This document shows positions 1 to 8,596 of a DNA stretch of 64,000 nt, one piece after another (position 1 is the stretch's first letter; the number at the start of each line of letters is the position of its first letter). The translations under genes and the position numbers were made by a program. The notes beneath the pieces are model-generated. The model was not told the DNA's origin. It saw only the letters and a program-made list of their open reading frames with translations, and searched no databases. The DNA comes from Sphingomonas phyllosphaerae FA2 (GTDB taxonomy: Bacteria > Pseudomonadota > Alphaproteobacteria > Sphingomonadales > Sphingomonadaceae). The DNA is taken from assembly GCF_000427645.1 (NCBI RefSeq), contig NZ_KE386571.1:1229676-1293675 (forward strand). Direction: 5' to 3'.

Positions 1-392
1 GTCTCGGCGGCGTGAAGCGCGGCGAGAAGGACGCCCGGCGACGGCGCGAGCCGCCCGTCGAGGCCCAGTTCGCCGACGATGACGTAATCGGCGAGCGCCT
101 CTGCATCGACCACGCCCATCGCCGCGAGCAACCCGAGCGCGATCGGCAGATCGAAGTGCGAGCCTTCCTTGGGCAGATCGGCGGGCGACAGGTTCACCGC
201 AATGCGCTTGGGCGGCAATGACAAGCCCATCGCCGCGATCGCGCCGCGCACCCGCTCGCGGCTTTCACCGACTGCCTTGTCGGCCAGCCCGACGACGTTG
301 AAGGCGGGCAGCCCGGGGATCAGCTGCACCTGCACCTCGACGCTGCGCGCCTCCAGCCCCAGATAGGCTACCGTCGATACGATCGCGACCAT
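1..392 (-). CDS. comM: ComM/YifB-family Mg-chelatase-like AAA ATPase, N-terminal part
   Basis: Only the first ~130 codons are present; the gene runs off the left edge of the window. The N-terminus (MVAIVSTVAYLGLEARSVEV) followed by a PGLPAFNVVGLADKAVGESRERV-like stretch (written here only by its start) and the SPADLPKEG segment is typical of the YifB/ComM family, whose ComM member is a hexameric helicase promoting branch migration during natural transformation. The ATP-binding motifs lie outside the window. The ATG at 392 is the natural start; 100 nt separate it from the divergent gene at 493. Family assignment is firm; the competence role is inferred from the family. Confidence 0.9.
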   Translation of the reverse strand, partial: MVAIVSTVAYLGLEARSVEVQVQLIPGLPAFNVVGLADKAVGESRERVRGAIAAMGLSLPPKRIAVNLSPADLPKEGSHFDLPIALGLLAAMGVVDAEALADYVIVGELGLDGRLAPSPGVLLAALHAAE

Positions 393-492
393 GTTCCCCC
401 CCGTCCCCGCGCGCCTCATAGCGGCTTTGCAGCGCGGCGAAATGGCGAAGCGGTGACTTGCAACTGCAACACACCGGCGCCACATCGTCATC

Positions 493-768
493 ATGACCCG
501 CCGCCATCCGGCCCTGCGATATGCGCAATTGCTGCTTGGTGGGCTGTTGCTGCTACTCGCCGCGGTGATCGCGCCCTTGCCGGGGCCGGGCGGTGTGTTT
601 CCGATGGCGGCGGGGTTGGTGCTGATCCTGCGCAACTCGCCACGCAGCCGGCTGTGGTTCGCGCGCGCCAAGCGACGCTGGCCACGAATCGGCGGGATCG
701 TCGATGTCGCGCTCCGCCGGCGCAGTGCGCTGCGGCGGCGCGCGCGCGATCGTGCGGCGGCGCGTTGA
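493..768 (+). CDS. Small PGPGW-type transmembrane protein
   Basis: A 91-residue protein with a hydrophobic helix around residues 10-27, then the motif PLPGPGG (about 28-34), a second hydrophobic stretch (about 36-46), and a highly basic C-terminal tail rich in Arg. The PGPG signature after a first membrane helix is the hallmark of the putative transmembrane PGPGW family, whose function is unknown. The basic tail is presumably cytoplasmic. It precedes rpmH on the same strand but is separated by 87 nt containing a GC-rich hairpin, so it is probably its own transcription unit. Confidence 0.75.
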   Translation: MTRRHPALRYAQLLLGGLLLLLAAVIAPLPGPGGVFPMAAGLVLILRNSPRSRLWFARAKRRWPRIGGIVDVALRRRSALRRRARDRAAAR

Positions 769-805
769 CTTTGGCGGCAGCCTCCCCTAACGGCGTCCTT
801 CTTTC

Positions 806-827
806 GGGCCGTCCGCTTGGGCGGCCC
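806..827 (+). terminator. GC-rich hairpin before rpmH
   Basis: Nine base pairs (one G-U) form between 806-814 (GGGCCGTCC) and 819-827 (GGGCGGCCC) with a GCTT loop. It lies 37 nt after the preceding stop and 28 nt before the rpmH start. No clear T-run follows, so it could be a weak terminator for the upstream gene or a leader structure of rpmH. Confidence 0.4.
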
Positions 828-855
828 TTCGACATTCGATTTCGGGACATGAACG

Positions 856-990
856 ATGAAGCGGACCTTTCAGCCGAGCAATCTGGTGCGCGCCCGCCGT
901 CACGGCTTCCGCGCGCGGATGGCCACGGTCGGCGGCCGGGCGGTGATCCGGGCGCGTCGCGCGCGCGGTCGCAAGAAGCTGTCGGCGTAA
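856..990 (+). CDS. rpmH: 50S ribosomal protein L34
   Basis: A 44-residue basic protein with the classic L34 start [20 protein letters not shown] and the conserved end [11 protein letters not shown]34 is a small late-assembling component of the large ribosomal subunit. The gene is too short for most length cut-offs but is unmistakable. Its position directly ahead of rnpA, yidD and yidC is the conserved bacterial order. The ATG at 856 follows a short G-rich/A-rich leader; the next gene begins within about 25 nt of the stop codon. Confidence 0.97.
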   Translation: MKRTFQPSNLVRARRHGFRARMATVGGRAVIRARRARGRKKLSA

Positions 991-1013
991 TCACGACGGA
1001 TACCCGCCCTTCC

Positions 1014-1391
1014 GTGGCTGCGGCTGCGGTCGGGCGGATGACCAGACGGCCGGAGTATCTGGCCGCGAACGCCGGGCGTCGGGTGCCGATGCCCGGCTTC
1101 GTGCTTCTGGTGCACCCGCGCGACGACGGTGACACGACGATGCGGATCGGCATCACCGTCACCAAGAAGGTCGGCAACGCGGTGGTGCGCAACCGCATCA
1201 AGCGGCGCTTTCGCGCGCTGTCGCGTGAGATCCTGCCCGATCATGGCTGGCCCGGCGCCGATCACGTATTGATCGGGCGCGAGGCGGCGCTCACCTCCGA
1301 TTATGCGGACCTGCGCGGGCATCTGGCCAAGGCGCTGGCGAAGAGCCGCAGCGTCGCGCCGGGCGGCAATCGATCACGGCCGAAACGGTGA
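1014..1391 (+). CDS. rnpA: Ribonuclease P protein component
   Basis: RnpA is the protein subunit of RNase P, which matures tRNA 5' ends. The conserved core is seen in [20 protein letters not shown] and [10 protein letters not shown], matching the family RNR helix. The start is uncertain. GTG at 1014 gives 125 residues and includes the [13 protein letters not shown] segment, which aligns with the IxRLKKRxxFLAA N-terminus of alphaproteobacterial homologues; the in-frame ATG at 1038 would cut into it, so I prefer 1014. The stop overlaps the yidD start by four bases (GTGA), implying translational coupling. The RNase P RNA gene is not in this window. Confidence 0.93.
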   Translation: MAAAAVGRMTRRPEYLAANAGRRVPMPGFVLLVHPRDDGDTTMRIGITVTKKVGNAVVRNRIKRRFRALSREILPDHGWPGADHVLIGREAALTSDYADLRGHLAKALAKSRSVAPGGNRSRPKR

Positions 1392-1600
1392 TCGCACGCG
1401 TGCTGATCCTGCTCGCACGCGGGTGGCAGCTGGGGCCGTCGGTCCTGCTACCGCCCTCGTGCCGGTTTCAGCCGTCATGTTCAGCCTATGCAATCGAGGC
1501 GCTTCGCCGCTATGGCGCGGGCAAAGGTAGTTGGCTGGCAATACGCCGGATTGCGCGGTGCCATCCCTGGGGCGGGCACGGGCACGATCCGGTGCCATAA
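1388..1600 (+). CDS. yidD: Membrane protein insertion efficiency factor YidD
   Basis: A 70-residue protein with the family signature [19 protein letters not shown] (about residues 21-39) and the C-terminal [14 protein letters not shown]. YidD helps YidC insert proteins into the inner membrane; it is a small amphipathic membrane-associated protein with conserved cysteines, seen here at about 25 and 31 and in the RCHP motif. It starts with GTG, overlapping the rnpA stop by four bases, and sits 18 nt before yidC, the standard gene order. Confidence 0.96.
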   Translation: MIARVLILLARGWQLGPSVLLPPSCRFQPSCSAYAIEALRRYGAGKGSWLAIRRIARCHPWGGHGHDPVP

Positions 1601-1618
1601 GGAAAGCGTGGGACGCTG

Positions 1619-3322
1619 GTGAAGGACGAGAGCAAGAACTTCGTGCTGTTCGCGGTGATCGCGGCGCTGATCCTGTTCGGATGGCCGCTGATCCAGAGCC
1701 GCGTCTTCCCGACGGCGAACCCGCCCGCGACCAAGATGGTCGACGGCAAGAACAAGCCGCTGCCCAATCCCGCGGCGGACCCGACCGCCGACTCGCCCGC
1801 GGCGCTCCGCGACCGCACGGTGGTGCTGGCCGAGAGCCCGCGCGTTCGGATCGACACGCCCGCGCTCAAGGGCTCGATCAACCTGAAGGGTGCGCGGATC
1901 GATGATCTGGTGCTGACCCGCTACAAGGAATCGATCGCCAAGGATTCGCCGCCGATCCGGTTGTTCTCGCCCGCGGGGACGCAGGACGCCTATTTCGCAG
2001 GCTTCGGCTGGCGTGCCGCTGGTCTGACCCCGCCCGCCGCCGATGCGGTGTGGACGGCGTCGGCGCCGGTGTTGACGCCGGGCAAGCCGGTGACGCTGAC
2101 CGCCAGCAACCCGCAGGGGCAGCGGTTCGCGATCGAGATCGCGGTCGACAACGATTATCTGTTCACTGTCAAGCAGACCGTGGCCAATGGCGGCGGTGCG
2201 GCGGTGCCGGTCGCGGCCTATGGCCTGGTCAGCCGGGTCGGGGTCTCAAAGGACCCGGACAGCTGGACGATCCACACCGGGCCGATGTCGGTCAACAACG
2301 GTGCGGCGCATTACAATCCCAATTTCAAGGACGTCGACAAGGAGCCGACCCGCTTCACGACGACCGGCGGCTGGTTGGGCTTCACCGACAAATACTGGCT
2401 CGCCGCGCTCGTCCCCGATCAGGGCCGCGCGTTCGACGGGCAGTTCCGTGCCGGGGCGAACAGCGCTTATCAGGCCGACTTCACCACCGCGCCGCAGATG
2501 CTGCCGCCCGGCCGTCAGCTGACGCAGACCGCCAAGCTGTTCGCGGGCGCCAAGGAAGTGAAGCTGCTCGATCGCTACACCGACACCGGTGCGGTGACGA
2601 AGCTCGACTATGCGATCGACTGGGGCTGGTTCCGGTTGGTCGAGAAGCCGATCTTCTATTATCTCGATTGGCTGTTCCGGCTTGTCGGCAATTTCGGCGT
2701 CGCGATCATCATCCTGACGCTGACGATCCGCCTGCTCGTCTTCCCGATCGCGCAGCGCCAGTTCGCGAGCATGGCGGCGATGCGTGCGCTCCAGCCGAAG
2801 ATGAAGGCCATCCAGGAACGCTACAAGGACGACAAGCAGCGCCAGCAGCAGGAGACGATGGCGCTGTACAAGGCGGAGAAGGTCAATCCGCTCGCCGGCT
2901 GCCTGCCGTCGCTGATCCAGATCCCGATCTTCTACGCGCTCTACAAGGCGCTGATGCTGACAATCGAAATGCGTCACCAGCCGTTCGCCTTGTGGATCAA
3001 GGATCTGTCCGCGCCCGATCCCGCCACGATCCTGAACCTGTTCGGCTATATTCCGATCACCTTGCCGCACTTCCTCGCGATCGGCGTGGTGCCGGTGCTG
3101 CTGGGCATTTCGATGTTCTTCCAGTTCCGCCTCAACCCGACGCAGATGGACCCGGCGCAGCAGCAGGTGTTCGCGATCCTGCCGTGGGTGCTGATGTTCG
3201 TGATGGCGCCGTTCGCGGTCGGGCTGCAGATCTACTGGATCACCACCAACTGCATCTCGATCCTGCAGCAGAAGTGGCTGTACAGCCGCCATCCGCAGCT
3301 CAAGAACGCGTCGCCCAAGTGA
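1619..3322 (+). CDS. yidC: Membrane protein insertase YidC
   Basis: A 567-residue insertase of the YidC/Oxa1/Alb3 family, which inserts and folds inner-membrane proteins with or without SecYEG. The first helix (about 7-25) is followed by a large periplasmic beta-sandwich domain to about residue 335, then the conserved Oxa1 core starting near 350 ([20 protein letters not shown]) and the [18 protein letters not shown] segment near 425. The length is normal for Gram-negative YidC. The GTG start at 1619 lies just upstream of the first helix. The stop overlaps the start of yihA by four bases (GTGA), so the two are probably translated together. Confidence 0.97.
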   Translation: MKDESKNFVLFAVIAALILFGWPLIQSRVFPTANPPATKMVDGKNKPLPNPAADPTADSPAALRDRTVVLAESPRVRIDTPALKGSINLKGARIDDLVLTRYKESIAKDSPPIRLFSPAGTQDAYFAGFGWRAAGLTPPAADAVWTASAPVLTPGKPVTLTASNPQGQRFAIEIAVDNDYLFTVKQTVANGGGAAVPVAAYGLVSRVGVSKDPDSWTIHTGPMSVNNGAAHYNPNFKDVDKEPTRFTTTGGWLGFTDKYWLAALVPDQGRAFDGQFRAGANSAYQADFTTAPQMLPPGRQLTQTAKLFAGAKEVKLLDRYTDTGAVTKLDYAIDWGWFRLVEKPIFYYLDWLFRLVGNFGVAIIILTLTIRLLVFPIAQRQFASMAAMRALQPKMKAIQERYKDDKQRQQQETMALYKAEKVNPLAGCLPSLIQIPIFYALYKALMLTIEMRHQPFALWIKDLSAPDPATILNLFGYIPITLPHFLAIGVVPVLLGISMFFQFRLNPTQMDPAQQQVFAILPWVLMFVMAPFAVGLQIYWITTNCISILQQKWLYSRHPQLKNASPK

Positions 3323-3969
3323 GCGACATCAATCCCCGGTTCGACGAGGACGCGATCGAGGCGGCGCGCAAGCGTTTCGCCGGACCGATCGAGTTCCTGA
3401 AGTCCGCGCCCGCGCTCGACTTCCTGCCCGCCGACGAGGTGCCGGAGGTTGCGTTCGCGGGGCGCTCGAACGTCGGCAAGTCGTCGCTGCTCAACGCGCT
3501 GACCGGGCGCAAGGCGCTGGCGCGCACGTCGGTGACGCCGGGGCGGACGCAGGAGTTGAACTTCTTCGACGTCGGCGATCCGCTCGCCTTTCGGCTGGTC
3601 GACATGCCGGGCTATGGCTTTGCCAAGGCGCCCAAGGATATCGTCAAGAAGTGGCGGTTCCTGGTGAACGACTATCTGCGCGGGCGGCAGGCGCTGAAGC
3701 GCGCGCTGGTGCTGATCGACAGTCGTCACGGGATCAAGGACGTCGACCGCGAGATCCTCGAGATGCTAGACCGCGCGGCAGTCAGCTACCGGCTGGTGAT
3801 GACCAAGGCGGATAAGGTGAAGGCCAGCGACCTCGCCGTGACGGTCGCCGCGACCGAGGCCGAGGCGCGCAAGCGGGCGGCCGCGCACCCGGAGATCATC
3901 GTCACCTCCAGCGAAGGCGGGATGGGAATCGCGGAGTTGCGCGCCGCGGTGGTCGAGGCGATCGGCTGA
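3319..3969 (+). CDS. yihA: Ribosome biogenesis GTP-binding protein YihA/YsxC (EngB)
   Basis: A 216-residue TRAFAC GTPase needed for 50S subunit assembly. Motifs visible: G1 GRSNVGKSS near residues 48-56, the threonine-containing switch around [11 protein letters not shown]3 DMPGYG, and G4 TKADK. The start is GTG at 3319, overlapping the yidC stop; no better start lies nearby, and the N-terminal [18 protein letters not shown] stretch is typical of the alphaproteobacterial proteins. It is the last gene of the rpmH-rnpA-yidD-yidC group; a repeat-rich intergenic region follows. Confidence 0.96.
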   Translation: MSDINPRFDEDAIEAARKRFAGPIEFLKSAPALDFLPADEVPEVAFAGRSNVGKSSLLNALTGRKALARTSVTPGRTQELNFFDVGDPLAFRLVDMPGYGFAKAPKDIVKKWRFLVNDYLRGRQALKRALVLIDSRHGIKDVDREILEMLDRAAVSYRLVMTKADKVKASDLAVTVAATEAEARKRAAAHPEIIVTSSEGGMGIAELRAAVVEAIG

Positions 3970-4020
3970 GCTTCTGACCACGTCGTCCCGGCGTTGGGCG
4001 GGATGACGTCAACCTGATCC

Positions 4021-4095
4021 GTCATTGCGAGCAAAGCGAAGCAATCCAGATTCGGACCAGGACGCCCTGCATTGCGGCGCTACGCTCGCAATGAC
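4021..4095. repeat. Family A intergenic inverted repeat, copy 1
   Basis: The left arm GTCATTGCGAGC and the right arm GCTCGCAATGAC are inverted copies flanking GAAGCAATCCAG and partly degenerate inner sequence. Four further copies lie at 13061, 24610, 42386 and 55008. This copy sits between the converging yihA and the 55-codon gene. The form resembles REP/BIME elements; a function in termination or mRNA stability is inferred. Confidence 0.85.
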
Positions 4096-4130
4096 GAACG
4101 GTTTGTTTGACCTGAAGTCATTATGACCCA

Positions 4131-4203
4131 GAGTCGGGATCCCGCTGTTTACGCGATCGGCGAACAGGGCGCGGGGCCCCGGATCATGTCCGGGGCGACG
4201 ATA
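4131..4203. repeat. Family B palindromic repeat, copy 1
   Basis: Contains CGGGATCCCG near 4134 and GGGGCCCCGGATCATGTCCG onward at about 4173-4195, ending CGGGGCGACGA. Similar arms occur at 42263-42347 and 62001-62074. A half-copy (GTCGTCCCGGCG...GGGATGAC) lies at 3982-4008. Together with the family A copy, these fill the gap after yihA. Confidence 0.65.
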
Positions 4204-4219
4204 AGTTGGCGGCGCGTTC

Positions 4220-4387
4220 TTACCAGATCGAGGCGCGGCGGGCGGTGCGGGCGGCTTCGATCTGCTGACGGAGCACTTCCGAGCGGGTCGGGGCCGGCGC
4301 ATTCGCCGCGAAAACGAAGGTCGGCGCCTGCACGAACGCGGGGGCCGAGGCGCTGAGCGCAGCGTCGGTCGGGGAAAAGCTGGCCAT
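4220..4387 (-). CDS. Small hypothetical protein, 55 residues
   Basis: Reading the minus strand from ATG at 4387 gives a 55-residue protein beginning MASFSPTDAALSASAPAFVQ and ending RTARRASIW before TAA. A good Shine-Dalgarno sequence (GAAGGAG) lies 8 nt upstream. The N-terminal half is Ala/Ser/Pro-rich and low in charge; the C-terminal half (about 36-52) is a likely basic amphipathic helix. No signal peptide or membrane helix is evident and I do not recognise a family. An ACCCGT/ACGGGT hairpin (4423-4441) lies upstream of the ribosome binding site and could be regulatory. The ribosome binding site and codon use support a real gene. Confidence 0.6.
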   Translation of the reverse strand: MASFSPTDAALSASAPAFVQAPTFVFAANAPAPTRSEVLRQQIEAARTARRASIW

Positions 4388-4535
4388 GACAATGCTCCTT
4401 CGGTGACGATCCTTCTCTTGGCACCCGTTCTACCGACGGGTGACTGACAGCCGATGGACGAGGGCGGTTAACGCGCCGCTCGCCAAAATCCCGCGCGGCG
4501 TTGCCCTGCGCCGCTTTGCCCCCTACTCCGGGCGC

Positions 4536-5198
4536 ATGAAGCTCATCATCGGCAACAAGGCCTATTCCTCCTGGTCGCTGCGCGGCTGGCTCGCATGCCG
4601 GCAGTCGGGATTGACGTTCGAGGAAGTGGTCGTCCCGCTCTACGACGACGAATGGGATCGCCGCCGCGAGGGCGACGAATTTGCGCCGTCCTCGGGCAAG
4701 GTCCCGATCCTGTGGGATGGCGAGGCGGTCGTTTGGGACAGCCTCGCGATCGTCGACTATCTAGCCGACAAGGTCGGGCGCGAGCCGTTCTGGCCAGCCG
4801 ACGAAGCGGCGCGCGCGATGGCGCGGTCGATGGCGGCCGAGATGCATTCCAGCTTCGCCGCGCTGCGCCGCAAGCACACGATGAACGTCCGTCAGGTCTA
4901 TCCCCCGGTCACGCCGGACGAGGATGTCCGTGCCGATCTGACGCGGATCTTCGAGCTATGGGCGCAGGCGCGTGCGCGGTTCGGCAGCGGCGGCGATTTC
5001 CTGTTCGGCGAATTCGGCGCGGCGGACATCATGTTCGCGCCGGTGTGCACGCGGATCGCGACCTATTCGCTCCCCACCCCGCGCTTCGCCGCCGCCTATG
5101 TCATGGCGGTGCTCCAGCATCCGTTCATGCAGGACTGGATCGCGGGCGCGCAGGAAGAGGAATGGGTGATCGAGAAGTTCGAACAGCCCGTCGCCTGA
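4536..5198 (+). CDS. Glutathione S-transferase family protein
   Basis: A 220-residue protein starting MKLIIGNKAYSSWSLRGWLA. The N-terminal half has the thioredoxin-like GST fold signatures: the active-site YSSWS segment (residues 10-14), KVPILWDGEAVVWDSLAI containing the cis-Pro and the glutathione-binding Asp-Ser, and IVDYLAD. The C-terminal half is the all-helical domain with FGAADIMFAP, the N-capping box region. GSTs conjugate glutathione to electrophiles; the substrate cannot be told. ATG 4536 is preferred because upstream in-frame codons have no family similarity. It converges with the cupin gene. Confidence 0.9.
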   Translation: MKLIIGNKAYSSWSLRGWLACRQSGLTFEEVVVPLYDDEWDRRREGDEFAPSSGKVPILWDGEAVVWDSLAIVDYLADKVGREPFWPADEAARAMARSMAAEMHSSFAALRRKHTMNVRQVYPPVTPDEDVRADLTRIFELWAQARARFGSGGDFLFGEFGAADIMFAPVCTRIATYSLPTPRFAAAYVMAVLQHPFMQDWIAGAQEEEWVIEKFEQPVA

Positions 5199-5200
5199 TG

Positions 5201-5632
5201 TCAGTCGCTTGCGTAGCCGGTGTCGGGCGACCAGCGCATCGCGATGTCGGGATAATGGACGGTCGAGCGTTCGGGCAGGCTGACCGCGAACACCACGCAC
5301 GGCGCGTCGCCGTCGTTGCGAAGATGGTGCGCGTTGCCGTCACCCTTGCGGAACACCGCAACCTCGCCGGCGTGCATCGGGCGCGCGCCGTCATCGTCGA
5401 CCAATGTCGCGGTGCCGGAGAGCAGGACGACGATCTCATCCTCGCCCTCGTGCCAATGCCGCTGCGACGACCAGCCGCCGGGCGGGATCGTGACATGCGT
5501 CGCGACGAAATCCTTGAGGCCACCCGCCGCCGCCAGATCGCGCACCAGCCGGCCCGATGCCGCCGCGGCGAAGGGCGGCGGATAGTCGCTGCCCTTCGCG
5601 GGCGGCACGGCGGCGATGTCCAGTTTCGGCAT
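5201..5632 (-). CDS. Cupin-domain protein
   Basis: A 143-residue single-domain cupin. The metal-binding motif is visible as HWHEGEDEIVVLLSG (H59, H61, E65) followed by the second motif around GDGNAHHLRNDG (His near 102-103). Such small cupins bind a divalent metal and serve as sugar-modifying enzymes, dioxygenases or uncharacterised proteins; nothing here decides which. The gene is divergent from dapE, whose start lies 14 nt away, so both may use one short promoter region. It ends two bases from the GST stop codon. Confidence 0.85.
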   Translation of the reverse strand: MPKLDIAAVPPAKGSDYPPPFAAAASGRLVRDLAAAGGLKDFVATHVTIPPGGWSSQRHWHEGEDEIVVLLSGTATLVDDDGARPMHAGEVAVFRKGDGNAHHLRNDGDAPCVVFAVSLPERSTVHYPDIAMRWSPDTGYASD

Positions 5633-5646
5633 AGGGAGCCCTCCTG

Positions 5647-6780
5647 TTGATCGATGTCGTTCAACTCGCCAGCCTATTGATCGGTGCCGAAAGCGTCACC
5701 CCCGCGCGTGGGCCGGTGTTCGACGTACTGGAGGAAGCGCTCGTACCGCTCGGCTTCGCGGTCGAGCGGCGGATCATCGGCGATGCGCCCGATGGTCCGG
5801 TCGAGAACCTACTCGCGACGCGCGGGACGCAAGGGCCGCATCTCGCCTTCGCCGGCCATGTCGATGTCGTCCCGCCGGGCGACGGGTGGAGCGCCGATGC
5901 CTTCGCGCCGCACCTGCGTGACGGCTTGCTGATCGGGCGCGGAGCGGTCGACATGAAGGGCGCGGTCGCGGCGTTCATCGCTGCGGCGGCACGCATTTCC
6001 ACCGACGCGGGGCGGCTGACGCTGATCATCACCGGCGACGAGGAAGGCCCAGCGACGTTCGGCACGGTTTCGTTGATCGAGCGCATGCGCGAGCGTGGCG
6101 TCAGCCCCGATTTGTGCGTGGTCGGCGAGCCGACCTCGGTCGCAGTGCTGGGCGATATGGTGAAGATCGGGCGGCGCGGCTCGGTCAACATCTGGATCGA
6201 GGTGCCGGGGCGGCAGGGGCATGTCGCCTATCCGCATCTGGCCGACAATCCGATCCCGCGGCTGGTCGCGATCCTTGCCGAACTGGACGCGCTGGTGCTC
6301 GATCAGGGCAGCGACTGGTTCCAGCCGTCGAACCTCGAGATCACCGACGTGACGGTCGGCAACCCGGCGACCAACGTCATTCCGGCGCGCGCGACCGCGC
6401 GCGTCAGCATCCGCTTCAACGATCTTCAGCGCGGGCAGGACCTCGCGGGGCGCGTCGCGGCGATCGTGCACCGCCATGCGCCGGAGGCGATCGTCACCCC
6501 GCGGATCTCGGGCGAAGCGTTTCTGACCGAGCCCGGTCCGCTCTCCGCGCTGGTCTCTGCCGCGATCCTCGACGTGACCGGCCGGACGCCCGAGTTGTCG
6601 ACCACGGGCGGGACGTCCGATGCGCGCTTCCTGCGCGCCTTGTGCCCGGTGGTCGAATTCGGGCTGCTCAACGCGACGATGCACAAGGCCGATGAGGCGG
6701 TGTCGATCGCCGATCTCGAACAACTGGCCAACATCTACGAACACATCATCCGCCGCGCGTTCTCAGCGGCGGCGGCGTAG
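5647..6780 (+). CDS. dapE: Succinyl-diaminopimelate desuccinylase
   Basis: A 377-residue M20 metallopeptidase-family enzyme hydrolysing N-succinyl-LL-diaminopimelate in lysine and peptidoglycan precursor synthesis. Visible catalytic elements: FAGHVDVVPPGDGW (H71, D73), the bridging Asp in GRGAVDMKG (D102), the general base in ITGDEEGPA (E132/E133), and the C-terminal metal-ligand His in NATMHKADE. The STTGGTSDARF motif is characteristic of DapE within the family. The start is TTG at 5647 after an AGGGAG-type ribosome site. Its 3' end overlaps the convergent smr-type gene by 18 nt. Confidence 0.96.
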   Translation: MIDVVQLASLLIGAESVTPARGPVFDVLEEALVPLGFAVERRIIGDAPDGPVENLLATRGTQGPHLAFAGHVDVVPPGDGWSADAFAPHLRDGLLIGRGAVDMKGAVAAFIAAAARISTDAGRLTLIITGDEEGPATFGTVSLIERMRERGVSPDLCVVGEPTSVAVLGDMVKIGRRGSVNIWIEVPGRQGHVAYPHLADNPIPRLVAILAELDALVLDQGSDWFQPSNLEITDVTVGNPATNVIPARATARVSIRFNDLQRGQDLAGRVAAIVHRHAPEAIVTPRISGEAFLTEPGPLSALVSAAILDVTGRTPELSTTGGTSDARFLRALCPVVEFGLLNATMHKADEAVSIADLEQLANIYEHIIRRAFSAAAA

Positions 6781-7296
6781 CACCACATACAGCGCGCCGG
6801 CCCCACCGTGGCGCGGGTGCGCGTTGCGGACGGCGGCGATCATCCCGGCATAGGCCGAAAGCCGCAGCCAGTCGGGGATCGCAGCGCGGATCGCCCCACG
6901 CGCATGCGGGCGCTGGCTTTCGGGTCGCGGCGGCTTGCCGGTGACGAGCAGGATCACCCGGTCGCCGTGCATCAGCGCCTGTCCCAGCCCGATCTCTAGC
7001 GCCGCATGTGCGCTGGCCAGCGTGTGACCGTGAAGATCGATCGTGCGATCCGGGGCGACCACCCCGCCCGCGAGCCGCCGATCCCATCCACCGTCGAGTG
7101 TATGGCCCGGTTCACGACGCGCGTGGGACGGGAGCGGCGTAGGAACGCTGGGGGCCGACATCGCCTTCATCGGCGCGGGCAGCGGCAACCGGTCGAGCGA
7201 CGGCGCGGCGACCTTGCGCCCCGGCATCGCGCGCACGGTCGCGCGCACCCGCGCCCACAGCGCTTCCTCGTCAGGGCCGAGGCGTCGTGCCGCCAC
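6763..7296 (-). CDS. Smr/MutS2-type domain protein
   Basis: A 177-residue protein with an Smr domain in its C-terminal half: DLHGHTLASAHAAL (DLHG at 87-90), then GDRVILLVTGKP and HPRHGGAGALYVVLRRR. Smr domains are nucleases or nucleic-acid-binding modules; the DLHG and HxGxGxL motifs are both present, consistent with a functional nuclease. The first ~75 residues are disordered-looking and basic. The start overlaps the end of mltA by 26 nt on the same strand, suggesting a Tim44-like/mltA/smr transcription unit. The cellular role is not known. Confidence 0.9.
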   Translation of the reverse strand: MAARRLGPDEEALWARVRATVRAMPGRKVAAPSLDRLPLPAPMKAMSAPSVPTPLPSHARREPGHTLDGGWDRRLAGGVVAPDRTIDLHGHTLASAHAALEIGLGQALMHGDRVILLVTGKPPRPESQRPHARGAIRAAIPDWLRLSAYAGMIAAVRNAHPRHGGAGALYVVLRRRR

Positions 7297-8569
7297 TGGC
7301 CGCCTGCCCTGCTCGCCAGCGCGCGTAGCTGCCGCGGGGCAGCAATACGAAGGCGGTGCCGCGCGCGCTCATCCCGCCGGCGATCGCGCGTGCTTCCTCG
7401 CCCGCACCCCAGAAGGTGTCGAAACGGTTGCTGCCCTTGATCGCGCCGCCCGTGTCCTGCGCGATCCAGATGCCGTTGGCGTCGGTGCGATCCATCGACA
7501 GCAGCACCGGTGCGCCGAGCGGCACGAACTTCGGATCGGCAGCGACGGTCGCGCCTCCGCTGACCGGCAGGCCGAGCGCGCCTTGCGGGGCGCCGGTCAG
7601 CTCGCGGAAGAAGACATAGCTCTTGTTCTCGCGCATGATCGCGCGGCCCTCGTCGGGGTGCGCGTGGAGCCACGCGACGATCCCCTGCATCGACGACTGG
7701 CCGGGGCCGAGCAGCCCGCGGCTCTTCATCAGCGCGCCGATCCCGGTGTAATCGCGGCCGTTCTGCGTGTCATAACCGATGCGCAGCACCCCGCCCTCGT
7801 CGAGCCGGATGAACCCCGAACCCTGCACCTGAAGGAAGAACAGCTCGACCGGATCGGCGGCATAGCCGAGGATCGGTGCGCGGCCGTTCAGCGCGCCCTC
7901 TTCGATCGCAGTCCGGTTGAAATAGGGGACCAGCGCCATGCCGTCGACGCGCCCGCGGATCTTCTTGCCGGTCCAGGTCGGCGAGAACGCGCCGAGATCG
8001 ACCTCGATCAGATCAGTGGGTCGTCCGTAGATCGGCGCATAGCCGGCACGCGGACGGCGCGAGCCAGCGATTTCGGGGATGTAATAGCCGGTAGCGAAGG
8101 CGCGGCCGTCGCCGACCTGCACCGCCTCGAACCAGCGCTGGAAGAACGCGGTCGCGGCGGACGGATCGGTGCGCGTCGCCTCTGTGCAGGCGGCTTGCCA
8201 GTCGCTGCCGAGCGTCATCCCCGACGTGTCGGTGCGGCGCACGAGGCTGGGGCACGAGATGCGGAAAGCGGCGAGCGCGGCGCCTGCCTGCGCGGGATCG
8301 AGCGGAACGGTCGTCAGATCGACCGCCGGGGTCAGACCGGCCATCGCCGCACTGGTGGCGCCGGGTGCGACCGTCGCGGCGAACGCCGGAAGCGGCACCG
8401 ATGCGACCGGCTGGCGCACCGCCAACGGTCGCGACGGCAAGGTCGTCGGCACTGGGCGCGTCGCGACCGGGCGAGCGGCGGGAGCTGGCGGCACCGAACG
8501 TCCGCCCGGCCCGACGCAGCCAGCCATCAACAGGGCGCCCGCCACCGCGAGCGTCGCTTTGCTCCGCAA
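7271..8569 (-). CDS. mltA: Membrane-bound lytic murein transglycosylase A
   Basis: A 432-residue lipoprotein. The N-terminus MRSKATLAVAGALLMAGCVG has a lipobox (LMAGC, Cys18). The MltA barrel domain includes ATGYYIPEIAGSRRPRAGYA and the central YFNRTAIEEGAL stretch. The C-terminal 3D domain is seen in GIWIAQDTGGAIKGSNRFD and FWGAG, carrying the catalytic aspartates. MltA cleaves peptidoglycan glycan strands to 1,6-anhydro products at the outer membrane. It lies between the Tim44-like gene and the smr-type gene, both on the same strand. Confidence 0.95.
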   Translation of the reverse strand: MRSKATLAVAGALLMAGCVGPGGRSVPPAPAARPVATRPVPTTLPSRPLAVRQPVASVPLPAFAATVAPGATSAAMAGLTPAVDLTTVPLDPAQAGAALAAFRISCPSLVRRTDTSGMTLGSDWQAACTEATRTDPSAATAFFQRWFEAVQVGDGRAFATGYYIPEIAGSRRPRAGYAPIYGRPTDLIEVDLGAFSPTWTGKKIRGRVDGMALVPYFNRTAIEEGALNGRAPILGYAADPVELFFLQVQGSGFIRLDEGGVLRIGYDTQNGRDYTGIGALMKSRGLLGPGQSSMQGIVAWLHAHPDEGRAIMRENKSYVFFRELTGAPQGALGLPVSGGATVAADPKFVPLGAPVLLSMDRTDANGIWIAQDTGGAIKGSNRFDTFWGAGEEARAIAGGMSARGTAFVLLPRGSYARWRAGQAASGGTTPRP

Positions 8570-8596
8570 CCCCCTACCCCCTTTGTCGTTTTCGGC

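Noticed and set aside
2246..3292. A 348-codon minus-strand frame opposite yidC
   Set aside because: Antisense to YidC, composition biased, no ribosome site or motifs.
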